NCBI GenBank assembly: GCA_028867785.1
Contig: JAGWFS010000001.1
Coordinates: forward strand, 124,001 to 188,000
Length of the DNA stretch: 64,000 nt
Reading direction: 5' to 3'
DNA from: Nitrososphaerota archaeon
GTDB taxonomy: Archaea > Thermoproteota > Nitrososphaeria > Nitrososphaerales > Nitrosopumilaceae
Within the stretch, counting starts at the first letter, position 1; each line of letters begins with the position of its first letter. Positions 7,785 to 16,659 of this stretch are shown piece by piece. The notes below the pieces were generated by a model that did no database searches, had not been told where the DNA came from, and saw nothing but the letters and a program-made list of their open reading frames with translations. The position numbers and the translations under genes are program-made.

Positions 7785-10700
7785 CTATTCTATCTTCTCG
7801 TATGATTCAAGCGGCTTTTTGGTGGTCTCATTGTGCCGCAGCCACTCTAGCGTCTTTGCAAAAGAGTCTGCTAGCTCTGTCGTTATCAGCACAGGAACCC
7901 CAAGCTCTACTGCCTTTCTTCTTATCTGGTACTCGTCGTAGAGCATGCCTACGTATTTTTCAAGTGTGGAGGTGCTTGGCACGTTGATTATGAAATCTAT
8001 TTTTCTCTCGTAGAGCAGGTCTGCGATGTTCGGCTTTCTCTGTGGCTCGCTGATTTTGTAGACCACCTCCACGTCGCCTATCCTCTTGTCTGACAAAAAT
8101 TCCGCAGTGTGCTCTGTCGCAAGTATCTTGTACCCGAGACTTTTGAGCAGCAGTGCAGTCTGCAAAAGTTTTTCCTTGTTTTCAGAGCCTCCAGCAGTGA
8201 TTAGTACAGAGCCCTCTTTTGGCAGCGCAAACCCGGAAGACATCAATCCCTTTGCAAGCGCGTCGTAAAAGCTCTCGCCAAAGCATGCCGCCTCCCCGGT
8301 TGACTGCATCTCCACCCCAAGTATGATATCGGCACCCTCAAGCTGCATAAACGAGAACTGTGGAACCTTTACTCCGTAAGAGTGGATCTTGCGCCACCTG
8401 TCCTTTGGCACATGCGGCAATGGCCTGCCAAGAACTGCACGGGCTGCTAGATTTATCAGATTCATCCTGACAAACTTTGATACAAAAGGCATGGAGCGCG
8501 AGGCCCGGATGTTCAGCTCTATCACATATACCTGGTCGGAGTTGATGAGAAACTGGAGGTTGAATGGCCCCTTTATCTGAAATGCCGATGCGATCTTGTT
8601 TGTGTAATCAAGGATGGTTTCAATCACCTTGTTGCTCAGGCTCCACGGTGGGATGCACATCATGGAATCCCCCGAGTGCACTCCTGCGCCTTCAATGTGT
8701 TCTATTACCGCGCCAATCACGACGTTTTTTCCGTCAGAGACCCCGTCCACCTCCGCCTCTAGCGAGTTTAGCATGAACTTTGTAATCACAACAGGATAGT
8801 CAGGCGATACGTTTGTTGCCTCGTCAAGGTATTTTTTGAGCTGCTCCTCCGACCACACAACCTTCATGGCAGCACCACTTAGCACGTACGACGGCCTGAC
8901 AAGCACAGGATACCCGACGCTGAGCGCAAACTTTTTGGCGTCTGCAAGCTTTGCAAATGCCTGCCAAGGGGGCTGCCTGATGTGCAGGTCGTCAAGCACT
9001 TTGCTAAAGTTCGACCTGTTCTCTGCCCTGTCAATGTCCTCAAAGGACGTTCCGATTATCTTGATTCCGTTTTTTGCAAGCTTTGGCGTGAGGTTGTTTG
9101 CAGTCTGCCCTCCCACAGCAGTAACAATCCCTGTAAGATTTTCAAACTCGGCAATGTCAAGCACCCTTTCCAGTGTCAATTCCTCAAAGTACAGCCTGTC
9201 GCATATGTCATAATCTGTTGACACGGTTTCCGGGTTGCAGTTTATCACGGAGACTTCTTTTACGCCGTTTTCTTTGAGCCCCCACACCATGTTGACAGTC
9301 CCCCAGTCAAACTCTACGCTGCTTCCTATCCTGTAGGGACCCGCGCCAAGCACCGCAATCTTTTCAGAGCTTGATGCAACCTCAAAGTCGTTTGCAGTCC
9401 CCCCGTATGTCAGGTAGAGATAGTTTGTCTGGGCCGGCCACTCGGCTGCCAGCGTATCGATTCTTTTTACCACCGGTGTGATGCCGTTTTCTTTTCGCAT
9501 CTTTCGTATCTCCATGTCGTCCTTTCCTGCAAGCCTTCCAATCTGCTTGTCAGAAAATCCAAACACCTTTGCTTCACGAAGTAATTTTTTATCGAGTTTT
9601 TCCTCTTTGAGGCTTTTTTCTTTTGCCACAATGTTCTGTATCTTTTCGATAAACCACGGGTCTATTGCAGACAGCTTGTATATTCTCTCAACTGCGATTC
9701 CCTGTCGCAGTGCGGCCGCCACATGATACAGTATCTTGTCATCTGCCTTTTGCAGTTTGTTTTCAAGATCCTCTATGTCATATGTCTCGTCTGCCTTTCT
9801 GTTTGCTACAAGACCGTCGTTTCCAATCTCAAGCATACGTATTGCCTTTTGCAGCGACTCCTCAAAGCACCGCCCAACTGCCATCACCTCCCCCACCGAC
9901 TTCATCGTCGGCCCAAGGTTTCGGTTTGCAAGCTCAAACTTGCCAAAATCCCATCTCGGATGCTTGCAGACGATATAGTCAAGCGACGGCTCAAAGCACG
10001 CAGTTGTGGTCTTTGTTATTCTGTTTGCAAGCTCTGGCAGCTTGTATCCCATCCCAATCTTTGCAGCCATGTATGCTATCGGGTATCCCGTTGCCTTGCT
10101 TGCAAGTGCAGAAGAGCGCGAAAGCCTTGGGTTCATCTCTATTGCGACGTACTTGTCAGAGTCCATGTCAAGTGCAAACTGGATGTTGCACTCTCCCACA
10201 ATGCCAACGTGCTTTGCCGCGCGAAGTGCGGCAGACCTCAGCATCTGATATTCATAGTTGTTTAGAGTCTGGGACGGTGCAACAACAATGTTGTCTCCCG
10301 TGTGGACCCTCATCGAGAGCACGTTCTCCATGTTGCAGATGATTACATTGTTGCCGTCATAGTCTGCCATTACCTCGTACTCTATCTGCTTCCAGTGTCC
10401 GACGTATTCTTCAATCAGGACCTGCCCCACAAGGCTTGCGTTGAGCCCGCGAGCTACAATCTCGTGCAGTTCAATCTCGTTGTGTGCGACTCCCCCTCCC
10501 TTTCCGCCAAGCGTGTATGCTACTCGTATGATTACAGGATAGCCAAGCTCGTTTGCAATCTCTTTTGCCTGCTCAAAGTTGTACACTGTCTTGCTTTTCA
10601 GTACTGGAACATTGCATTCGATCATGGAATCCTTGAAGAGCTGCCGGTCTTCTGTCGCCTTGATTCCAGAAACCTGCGTTCCAAGCACCCGCACCCCGTA

Positions 10701-11050
10701 TTTTTTCAGCGCCTCCATCTCATCGAGCTTGACACCGCAGTTGAGTGCGGTCTGACCGCCAAATCCGAGCATCAGGCCGTCTGGCCTTTCCGATTCTATG
10801 ATTGACGCGACATATTGCGGGTTTACAGGAATAGAGTATACCTTGTCTGCAAACCTTGTGTCGGTCTGGATTGTCGCGATGTTTGGGTTTACAAGAATGC
10901 TTTTGATTCCCTCTTCCTTGATTGCCTTGAGGCACTGAGAACCGGAGTAGTCAAATTAGCGGTCATTTTGTGACTTTCGCCTGCTTCTCCGATTTTTATT
11001 GCCCCGCTGCCAAGGACTAGAATCTTTTTTAGCGACTCATCTTTTGGCAT
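7785..11050 (-). CDS. carB: Carbamoyl-phosphate synthase large chain, 5' frameshifted by 20-bp insertion
   Basis: CarB makes carbamoyl phosphate from glutamine-derived ammonia, bicarbonate and two ATP, feeding pyrimidine and arginine synthesis. From ATG 11050 the frame reads LKKILVLGSGAIKIGEAGE, the family N-terminus, for 25 codons. Twenty extra bases (10956-10975) then break the frame. Downstream, the expected FDYSGSQCLKA continues in frame to 7785. Without the insertion the product is about 1081 residues, normal for the family, with both ATP-grasp halves and the C-terminal MGS-like domain. The first ATG after the break is at 10772, which would give a 995-residue protein lacking the N-terminal fold. 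The start overlaps carA by 14 bases. Confidence 0.93.
10956..10975 (-). other. 20-bp insertion inside carB
   Basis: Comparing the flanking codons with the invariant GE-FDYSG motif, exactly 20 bases separate the GAA (Glu) codon from the TTT (Phe) codon on the minus strand. The extra bases contain GTCA-CAAAA-TGAC, a small hairpin, and are bounded by AA on both sides. 20 is not a multiple of three, so the frame is lost. It may be a true mutation, a spliced element or an assembly error. Confidence 0.8.
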
Positions 11051-12209
11051 TGTCCTCCCCTATCAGTTTCTTGAGCTCTTCAAAAACAAACATGCAATCA
11101 AAAGGTCCTGGCGATGCTTCTGGATGAAACTGTACGGCAATCACTTTTTTCTTTGTGTGTCGTATCCCCTCCACCGTATTGTCGTCGGTATTTGCAAACC
11201 ATAATTTAAAATCAGTGTTCTTGAGCGATTCTGGATTGATGCAGTATCCGTGGTTCTGGCTTGTGACATAGACCTTTTTGTTTTCAAGATCAATGCAGGA
11301 CTTGTTCTGCCCCCTGTGTCCGTACTTTATCTTGTATGTCGACGCGCCTCCCGCAAGCCCAAGTATCTGCGCCCCGAGGCATATGCCAAGGGTTGGAATG
11401 TTTTTCTCGATCAGGTTCTTTGCAGTCTCCATTGTCTTTGCACACTTGACCGGGTCTCCAGGCCCGTTTGATATCACAACGCCTTTTGGGTTGTAGGAGA
11501 GAATCTTTTCTATGGAATAATTCCACGGTACTCGTATCACCTTGTATCCAAGATGTCGTACGTTTCGCAAGATTGCATTTTTTACCCCAGTGTCCACAAT
11601 TACTACAGACTCTTTTCCTTCCCCGTAGACCTGCGGCTCTTTTACAGATACGACGTCCATGAACTCCTCGTCGTTGTATTTTTTTGCAGCGGCAAGCTTC
11701 TTTTTGAGATCTTCGGCATCAATCTCTTTTTCAGATACTGCAAGTGCTGCCATCATTACTCCCCCCGTACGGAGTTTTGTGGTAAGTGCGCGCGTGTCAA
11801 TCCCAGATATGCCAGGAATCTTTTCGTTGTATAACCACTCGTCTAGTGTCATTGCAATGTTCCAGTGGCTTGCAGTAAGAGACAGCTCGTGCACCACAAG
11901 GCCTCTTGCCTGTATTCGGTCAGATTCAAAATACTTCCTGATGCCATCGCTGTCTTTTTCAGACTGGTCTGGAACCCCATAGTTTCCCACAAGGGGATAT
12001 GTCAGGGTCAGAATCTGCCCGCTGTACGACGGGTCGGTCAGGGACTCTGTATACCCTACCATTCCTGTATTGAATACTGCCTCCCCAAAGACAGTGGTTG
12101 AATAACCAAAACCTTTTCCTTCAAAAACGGTGCCATCTTCCAAAACAAGCTTACCAAACTTTTCTACGTGTTTGGCTTTTTTTGTTGGAATTTCTGTGAC
12201 CCTCACCAA
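11037..12209 (-). CDS. carA: Carbamoyl-phosphate synthase small chain (glutaminase)
   Basis: 390 residues. CarA hydrolyses glutamine and delivers ammonia to CarB. The N-terminal CPSase small-chain domain (LVLEDGTVFEGKGFG, then the GMVGYTESLTDPSYSGQIL signature) is followed by a class I glutamine amidotransferase domain with Cys277 in LGICLGAQ and His362/Glu364 in FHPEASPGP. The catalytic triad is intact. It is the first gene of the carA-carB operon, with a 14-base overlap that suggests coupled translation. Confidence 0.97.
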   Translation of the reverse strand: MVRVTEIPTKKAKHVEKFGKLVLEDGTVFEGKGFGYSTTVFGEAVFNTGMVGYTESLTDPSYSGQILTLTYPLVGNYGVPDQSEKDSDGIRKYFESDRIQARGLVVHELSLTASHWNIAMTLDEWLYNEKIPGISGIDTRALTTKLRTGGVMMAALAVSEKEIDAEDLKKKLAAAKKYNDEEFMDVVSVKEPQVYGEGKESVVIVDTGVKNAILRNVRHLGYKVIRVPWNYSIEKILSYNPKGVVISNGPGDPVKCAKTMETAKNLIEKNIPTLGICLGAQILGLAGGASTYKIKYGHRGQNKSCIDLENKKVYVTSQNHGYCINPESLKNTDFKLWFANTDDNTVEGIRHTKKKVIAVQFHPEASPGPFDCMFVFEELKKLIGEDNAKR

Positions 12210-12351
12210 CTGCAGAGCATTGAGAATTTAAGTTTTATGACTAGTGGCATTTTTGGTGTCAGATCGTTTCCTGATTTTTTATTTCATCATCAGTCAAGAT
12301 TCAACGTCAGCCCCCGATCTCGTAAATTAGTTAAGCACTTGGTTTTATTTT

Positions 12352-12367
12352 AAAAAAAAGAAAAAAA
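12352..12367 (-). terminator. T-rich terminator after the repetitive exported protein gene
   Basis: Immediately downstream of the stop codon at 12376 the minus strand reads two long T-runs (A-runs at 12352-12359 and 12361-12367 on the plus strand). Oligo-T tracts terminate archaeal transcription without needing a hairpin. Confidence 0.6.
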
Positions 12368-12375
12368 GGTGGCAC

Positions 12376-13458
12376 TTATGATGAATAAGCTGCCGCAATA
12401 GCAGCATACATTGTAGCATAGGCCTTGTCTATTGTCTGATCCCTTGTGGCATCAGCGCTGCCTGCTGCGGTGGTCTGCGCTGCGTTTGCCTGTGCAATGG
12501 CATTGTCCTCAGTCTGCTTGAGCGTTGCTATCGAGTTCCAATATGCCTGCAAAGCAGCATTCCAAGACTTGCCGTCGTGTGTATACCCATTGTCCAGAGT
12601 AGCTTTGGCATTTGCTTCTGCACTAGCATATGTTGTCTCTGCACTGCCTATTGCCTGCTCCCTTGTGACATACGAGTTTTCAACTGCTGCTATCCTTGCC
12701 TGTCTTGCCTGCGAGATAGAGTTGTCTGCAGCTACATGCGCCTGGCCTACTGTCTGGGCCCGTGTTGCAAGCGTGGAATTACCTATAGTAGTGTAAAAGG
12801 CTGCGCGAGCTGTTCCGTCTGCCCCGTCGCGGGTGGCAAGTGCACTATACGCTGTACTCTGATGAGTTGCCCATGCGTCATACTCTGCCTTGTCTCGAGT
12901 CGTTTGAGCCGCAACAGTTGCGTTTGTTTGCGCATTGTCTGCAGTAGCAATTGCCTGGTCTCTTGTTGCCATGGCAGAACCAATCACAGTCACACTTCCG
13001 TGTGCGGCACTTGCCGCACTGGCATAAGCAGAACGCGCCTGCCCTATGGCTTGGTCTTGAGCTAGTTCAGCATTCTGTGCTGCCTGCTTGTACGCAAGAA
13101 CAGAGTTCTGCAGTGCTTGCTGATACGTAGTCTGTGCTTGTTGCAATGCCTGCTTGTATGTCTGCGCATCTTGTTGCAAAGTCTGCTTTAGTGTATCTCT
13201 TGCTTGCTTGGTTGAGTTTTGCTCTTGCTGTAATGCAAGCTTGTATTCATGTTGATCTTGCTGCAACTGCTGCTTTAATTGCTGCACATTAGATTGCCCA
13301 TTGTTTGCAGTCGAGTTTCCGTTATCTGCCATTGCAGGTAATGTAACCAAATTGCCAGCAAAGAACGATGCAAACAGGACAGACAGGATTGCCCCCGTAG
13401 CCATCTTCTTTGTAAGAACAGATTTGATTCCACCTGTATTAGATTTGTCAGATGTCAT
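12376..13458 (-). CDS. Exported Ala/Gln-rich repetitive helical protein
   Basis: 360 residues. A signal peptide or anchor lies at about 18-45 (MATGAILSVLFASFFAGNLV, then AMA before DNGN). Residues 55-130 are Gln-rich with heptads such as LKQQLQQDQHEYKLALQQ; residues 130-360 are Ala-rich with a degenerate repeat of about 20-26 residues marked by ATRDQAI, STLATRAQTV, YVTREQAI and DATRDQTI. Almost no Pro or Gly in the helix core and no Cys. It looks like a long secreted rod or LEA/apolipophorin-like helical protein. Function unknown. It diverges from the PEFG-CTERM gene. Confidence 0.8.
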   Translation of the reverse strand: MTSDKSNTGGIKSVLTKKMATGAILSVLFASFFAGNLVTLPAMADNGNSTANNGQSNVQQLKQQLQQDQHEYKLALQQEQNSTKQARDTLKQTLQQDAQTYKQALQQAQTTYQQALQNSVLAYKQAAQNAELAQDQAIGQARSAYASAASAAHGSVTVIGSAMATRDQAIATADNAQTNATVAAQTTRDKAEYDAWATHQSTAYSALATRDGADGTARAAFYTTIGNSTLATRAQTVGQAHVAADNSISQARQARIAAVENSYVTREQAIGSAETTYASAEANAKATLDNGYTHDGKSWNAALQAYWNSIATLKQTEDNAIAQANAAQTTAAGSADATRDQTIDKAYATMYAAIAAAYSS

Positions 13459-13594
13459 ACTATTTCTGCATAGGTTAAACTATAGTGCATATAAGCCATT
13501 ACGGAACTTTGTAAGTGATCAATGCTGCGAATTCCTTACATACACAAAAGACCCCAGGGACGCTGTACCGATTACAAACAAACAAAGTTGCGCA

Positions 13595-14107
13595 ATGATT
13601 ATCTACAAGTGCATTGCTCCATTGATAGGTTTGGTAAAGAAAGCCATCATGTTGCTTTTCACGTGCATGATCCTAGTTGTATGCGTGCCATTGACAAGCT
13701 ATCATCCCAAGTCAGATTCCGAATCGATTGCTCTTCCACTTGCTTTTGCGCAAGTACCAGATTCAGGAAATGGCAGCTCAGGCAATCTTGGCGGACCACA
13801 AGATCCTTCAAGTTTTGACGCTGGAGATCCGGGGGACCCAAGCAATGGCGCAAACGCCACTGATCTTCCTCCACCTGACACAAGCAACGGCCTTGGCAAC
13901 CCTGATCAAAATGGCACTCTTGGAAATCCCACTGGTGTTACGACTGCAACCCCGCGTGCCAACTCTACAAATGGGACTACATTTCAAGCTCCTCCTGCAA
14001 ACCAGACTGTACCGGAATTTGGACCCCTGCCGGCATTGGTGCTTGGCGCATCCATAATGGCAGCCTTGATGATAGGACAGAGAACGTTCCTCAAGTTCAA
14101 GCCATAG
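13595..14107 (+). CDS. Exported protein with PEFG-CTERM sorting tail
   Basis: 170 residues from ATG 13595; the frame is open earlier but without a plausible leader. An N-terminal hydrophobic segment (about 8-32) serves as signal peptide. A low-complexity Gly/Asn/Asp/Pro/Thr-rich middle (60-135) carries several NxT/S sequons. The C-terminus has the tripartite sorting signal: VPEFGPLP, a membrane helix, and a basic tail (RTFLKFKP). PEFG-CTERM proteins are predicted to be processed by a thaumarchaeal archaeosortase. No sortase gene is in the window. Likely a glycosylated cell-surface protein. Confidence 0.8.
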   Translation: MIIYKCIAPLIGLVKKAIMLLFTCMILVVCVPLTSYHPKSDSESIALPLAFAQVPDSGNGSSGNLGGPQDPSSFDAGDPGDPSNGANATDLPPPDTSNGLGNPDQNGTLGNPTGVTTATPRANSTNGTTFQAPPANQTVPEFGPLPALVLGASIMAALMIGQRTFLKFKP

Positions 14108-14173
14108 ACACGCTGAATTCCGTGCACATGTCTACAGATTCTAAAAACTAGGACCAAACTTTAGCCAGTACAA

Positions 14174-15358
14174 TCAGAGTGCCTTGAACTGGTCGCTCCA
14201 CTTGTAGTAGGCGCGAATCATTTCCATGCTTACACTTGGTTTTCTTCGTGTAATTATTTCCTTGAAATCGTTCATGGTAATAATACGTGGTTGTGGTTTG
14301 CCCTCGCCTTCTACTGGCTCGTTGAACTCGGGAGAACGGAACAAATCGTTTACAACCATCAGTTGTGCCGACTGGCAGATGTCTTTTATGTCGCTTGCGC
14401 TGTATCCGTCAGCAAGTTTTGAAAGTTCCGTCGATTTTACCTTCTCGTCCTTTCGCAGAGGTGCGGTGTAAAGGTCAAAGAGGTTCGTCCTTGCCTCAAG
14501 GGTTGGAAGCGACACGTAGATTCTCTTTGTAAATCTTCGAAGGAACGGCCAGTCAAGACTCCACGGCTTGTTTGTGGCCCCAATGACATATAGCTTGAGG
14601 TCCTTTCCTTTTCCGTTGATTCCGTCCATCTCTGTCAGAAACTGGTTTTTGACACGAATCTCTCCGCCAACCTCGCTGTTGCGGTTTCCAAGCAGAGAGT
14701 CTACTTCGTCAACAAACAAGATTACCGGCAGGCCCTCTTTTTCGGCAAGCCCTCGCGCCATGCCAAATAACTTTGCCACATTCTTTTCTGCTTCCCCAAG
14801 CCATTTGCTCATCATTGATGCCGCGTCGACATTGATGAAGTATCCTTCAATCTCGCTTGCAGTTGCTGCAGCAAGCACTGTCTTGCCGCATCCGGGCGGA
14901 CCGTAAAGCAACATGCCTCGTGGCCATCCGAGTGGAAACAGATCTGGTCTTTTAGCAGGATAAACAATGGATTCGCGCAGTGCGTTTTTTGCATCGTCAA
15001 GGCCTATAACCTCATCCCAGCTGACGTTTGGCTTTTCCTTCATTATCAGCGAGTCTAGATCGTTTTTTGCAAGGGATTGTTTTTGCTCCTCTGGTGTTGC
15101 CTTGGTATCTACAACCGGCTCTACATCCACATTTGTCATCTGGAGTGCCTTGATGCGGTTCTGGTATGCCGCAACCCTTTCTTGATATACTCTGTTTAGC
15201 TTGTTTTCAGGATACAGATGTATCAGTTTTGTAAGTGATTCAATTGCCCTCTGGTAGCTTGAGATTGCCATGCCGCGCGCGCCTTGGGAATCAAGCTTGA
15301 TTGCCTCGGCTGCAAACTTGCTTGCACTATTTTCCAATTCTTGCGGGGCTAGACTCAT
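14174..15358 (-). CDS. cdvC: CdvC, Vps4-like AAA ATPase for cell division
   Basis: 394 residues. The N-terminal MIT-like three-helix domain (about 8-75) binds ESCRT-III tails. A linker to about 110 precedes the AAA module: Walker A GPPGCGKT, Walker B ILFVDEVDSL, and an arginine-rich FLRRFTKRIYV. The C-terminal helix EMIRAYYKWSDQF resembles the Vps4 end. It disassembles ESCRT-III polymers during constriction. It is third in an operon with the ESCRT-III gene (15937-16506) and a coiled-coil gene (15370-15927), with gaps of 9-11 bases. Confidence 0.93.
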   Translation of the reverse strand: MSLAPQELENSASKFAAEAIKLDSQGARGMAISSYQRAIESLTKLIHLYPENKLNRVYQERVAAYQNRIKALQMTNVDVEPVVDTKATPEEQKQSLAKNDLDSLIMKEKPNVSWDEVIGLDDAKNALRESIVYPAKRPDLFPLGWPRGMLLYGPPGCGKTVLAAATASEIEGYFINVDAASMMSKWLGEAEKNVAKLFGMARGLAEKEGLPVILFVDEVDSLLGNRNSEVGGEIRVKNQFLTEMDGINGKGKDLKLYVIGATNKPWSLDWPFLRRFTKRIYVSLPTLEARTNLFDLYTAPLRKDEKVKSTELSKLADGYSASDIKDICQSAQLMVVNDLFRSPEFNEPVEGEGKPQPRIITMNDFKEIITRRKPSVSMEMIRAYYKWSDQFKAL

Positions 15359-15369
15359 AATATCGCCAA

Positions 15370-15927
15370 CTAGTTCTCAACTGCGGTTCTTTCAAGGTAA
15401 TCACTGGTGTTAATTCGTCTAACAGAATTTGTTAAATTAATTGAACTTGGAGCAGCCTCTGTGGGAGACACAGGCGTAGGTCGAATCCCTGCAGACTCCA
15501 CACCCACGAGTCTTGCCTCAAAATCATCCATTTTTGTCTGAATTGTTCTTCCAAGTGACACATTCCGGATAACCTCATGGTGCAGTGTCTGAATCTGCTG
15601 CAGGGCAACCTCCGCTGATATAACAAGGTCCTCAAGCTCGTCTTTCATCCCGTTGACCGAGTTTGCGGCATGCATTATAATCCCAACAAAATCCTCCAAA
15701 AAGGCCTTGAGGTCGCGCTTGTCCTGGTATTTTGTAAGCAGGTATTCGGAGGCAAGTATCACTTGCCTCAAGTCTTTTAGTTCCTCTACTGAGAGCGTCT
15801 CGATGAACTCGTCCCCGCCCTTGTCTTTTTGAGCAATTTTTTGCTCTATCTTTGTAGATAGAGTCTTTATTCTAAAAAGATGTCCAGACAGGTCAGGCTC
15901 TGATGCATCCTTTGAAAAGTGTAACAT
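15370..15927 (-). CDS. Unknown coiled-coil protein in the cdv operon
   Basis: 185 residues, almost entirely helical up to about 140 (LSTKIEQKIAQKD, EELKDLRQVILASEYLL, DELEDLVISAEVALQQIQ), then a Pro/Ser/Thr linker and a short C-terminal end (RRINTSDYLERT). It has no PRC-barrel, so it is not an obvious CdvA. It is weakly ESCRT-III-like in helix pattern but lacks motifs I can name. Its position between the ESCRT-III and cdvC genes strongly suggests a role in division or membrane remodelling. A C-terminal peptide binding the CdvC MIT domain is possible. Confidence 0.75.
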   Translation of the reverse strand: MLHFSKDASEPDLSGHLFRIKTLSTKIEQKIAQKDKGGDEFIETLSVEELKDLRQVILASEYLLTKYQDKRDLKAFLEDFVGIIMHAANSVNGMKDELEDLVISAEVALQQIQTLHHEVIRNVSLGRTIQTKMDDFEARLVGVESAGIRPTPVSPTEAAPSSINLTNSVRRINTSDYLERTAVEN

Positions 15928-15936
15928 GCCGAGGCC

Positions 15937-16506
15937 TTACAGGAAATCTAGATTAGGGAACTGCTTGCACATTTTAGAGTCGGCAATCAATTTCGCTTCA
16001 TCAAGCAGCCGCCTTGACTCGCCGTTTGCCCTCTCAAAGTCAAGGCTAGAGCCTGCGAGATGCGCCGCATCGATTATTACGCCACTCAGCAGCAGCGAGA
16101 GTTCGCCAAGCTGAAAATCAAGCATCGGTGCCAAGGAAAGCATCCTTGACCTTATCATGCGTACAAGCGATATCGTGGGAGAAAGTACGGTAGGGATGTT
16201 TCCCAGTCCCACAATAGAGTCAAGGCTTCGCCTTATCTGCCTCAGCGATTCCACTGCGTATGATACTTCTAGCTCGTATCTGACACCGTGTTCAAGTGAC
16301 TTGAGAGACTTTCGTGTCCCATCAGATGTGCGGTATAGCTCAAGGTTTGACATGTTCAAGTCGAGTCTTTTTTGTGCGAGAATTTCAAGTGTTGCATCCA
16401 CAATCTCGGTTGCATAATCCAGTCGCGGTTTTATCGTGCTTGCTCGTACAAGCTGATTTTTAGTCTCATCTTCAATTACCCATTTTGATAGTGTTGTCAT
16501 TTTCAA
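15937..16506 (-). CDS. cdvB: CdvB/ESCRT-III-like division protein
   Basis: 189 residues, all helical. The long first helices (RLDYATEIVDATLEILAQKRLDL and the following Arg/Glu-rich segment) and the GNIPTVLSPTISLVRMIRSRM to DFQLGELSLLL part match the Snf7-fold of archaeal CdvB paralogues. Such proteins polymerise at midcell and are remodelled by CdvC. A shorter start at Met3 (16500) is possible. No winged-helix CdvA-binding extension is evident, so it may be one of the short CdvB paralogues. First gene of the cdv operon. Confidence 0.75.
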   Translation of the reverse strand: MKMTTLSKWVIEDETKNQLVRASTIKPRLDYATEIVDATLEILAQKRLDLNMSNLELYRTSDGTRKSLKSLEHGVRYELEVSYAVESLRQIRRSLDSIVGLGNIPTVLSPTISLVRMIRSRMLSLAPMLDFQLGELSLLLSGVIIDAAHLAGSSLDFERANGESRRLLDEAKLIADSKMCKQFPNLDFL

Positions 16507-16538
16507 TTACAAGATCAAATCCTGATATATCAGAATCC

Positions 16539-16571
16539 ATGTTACAGCAACCGGTGTCACCACGGTAACAT
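16539..16571. promoter_or_regulatory. Nested palindrome between cdv operon and TrmB gene
   Basis: ATGTTAC (16539-16545) and GTAACAT (16565-16571) are inverted around a core containing GGTGTCACC. The site lies in the 153-base divergent promoter region of the cdv operon and the TrmB-like regulator, a good place for an autoregulatory operator. Confidence 0.5.
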
Positions 16572-16659
16572 AGCAGACGGGTACAGCTTAGTATTTTTTT
16601 TAGCCTTTGTTCAATGAATTTAGCTATTGCGCTTACCTTGCAGATAGACGAGTCCAGCC

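Noticed and set aside
9665-10342. Long plus-strand frame of 225 codons opposite carB
   Set aside because: Antisense of a highly conserved enzyme, with Cys/Pro/Ser-rich unnatural composition.
10720-10935. Open frame on the minus strand within the carB 5' region
   Set aside because: It is a shifted reading of carB codons; the real carB frame lies one base away and matches the family exactly.
10940-10995. Bulge-helix-bulge intron explanation for the carB insertion
   Set aside because: One 3-base bulge next to a 4-bp helix can be drawn, but the second bulge and exon pairing do not form, so splicing is not supported.
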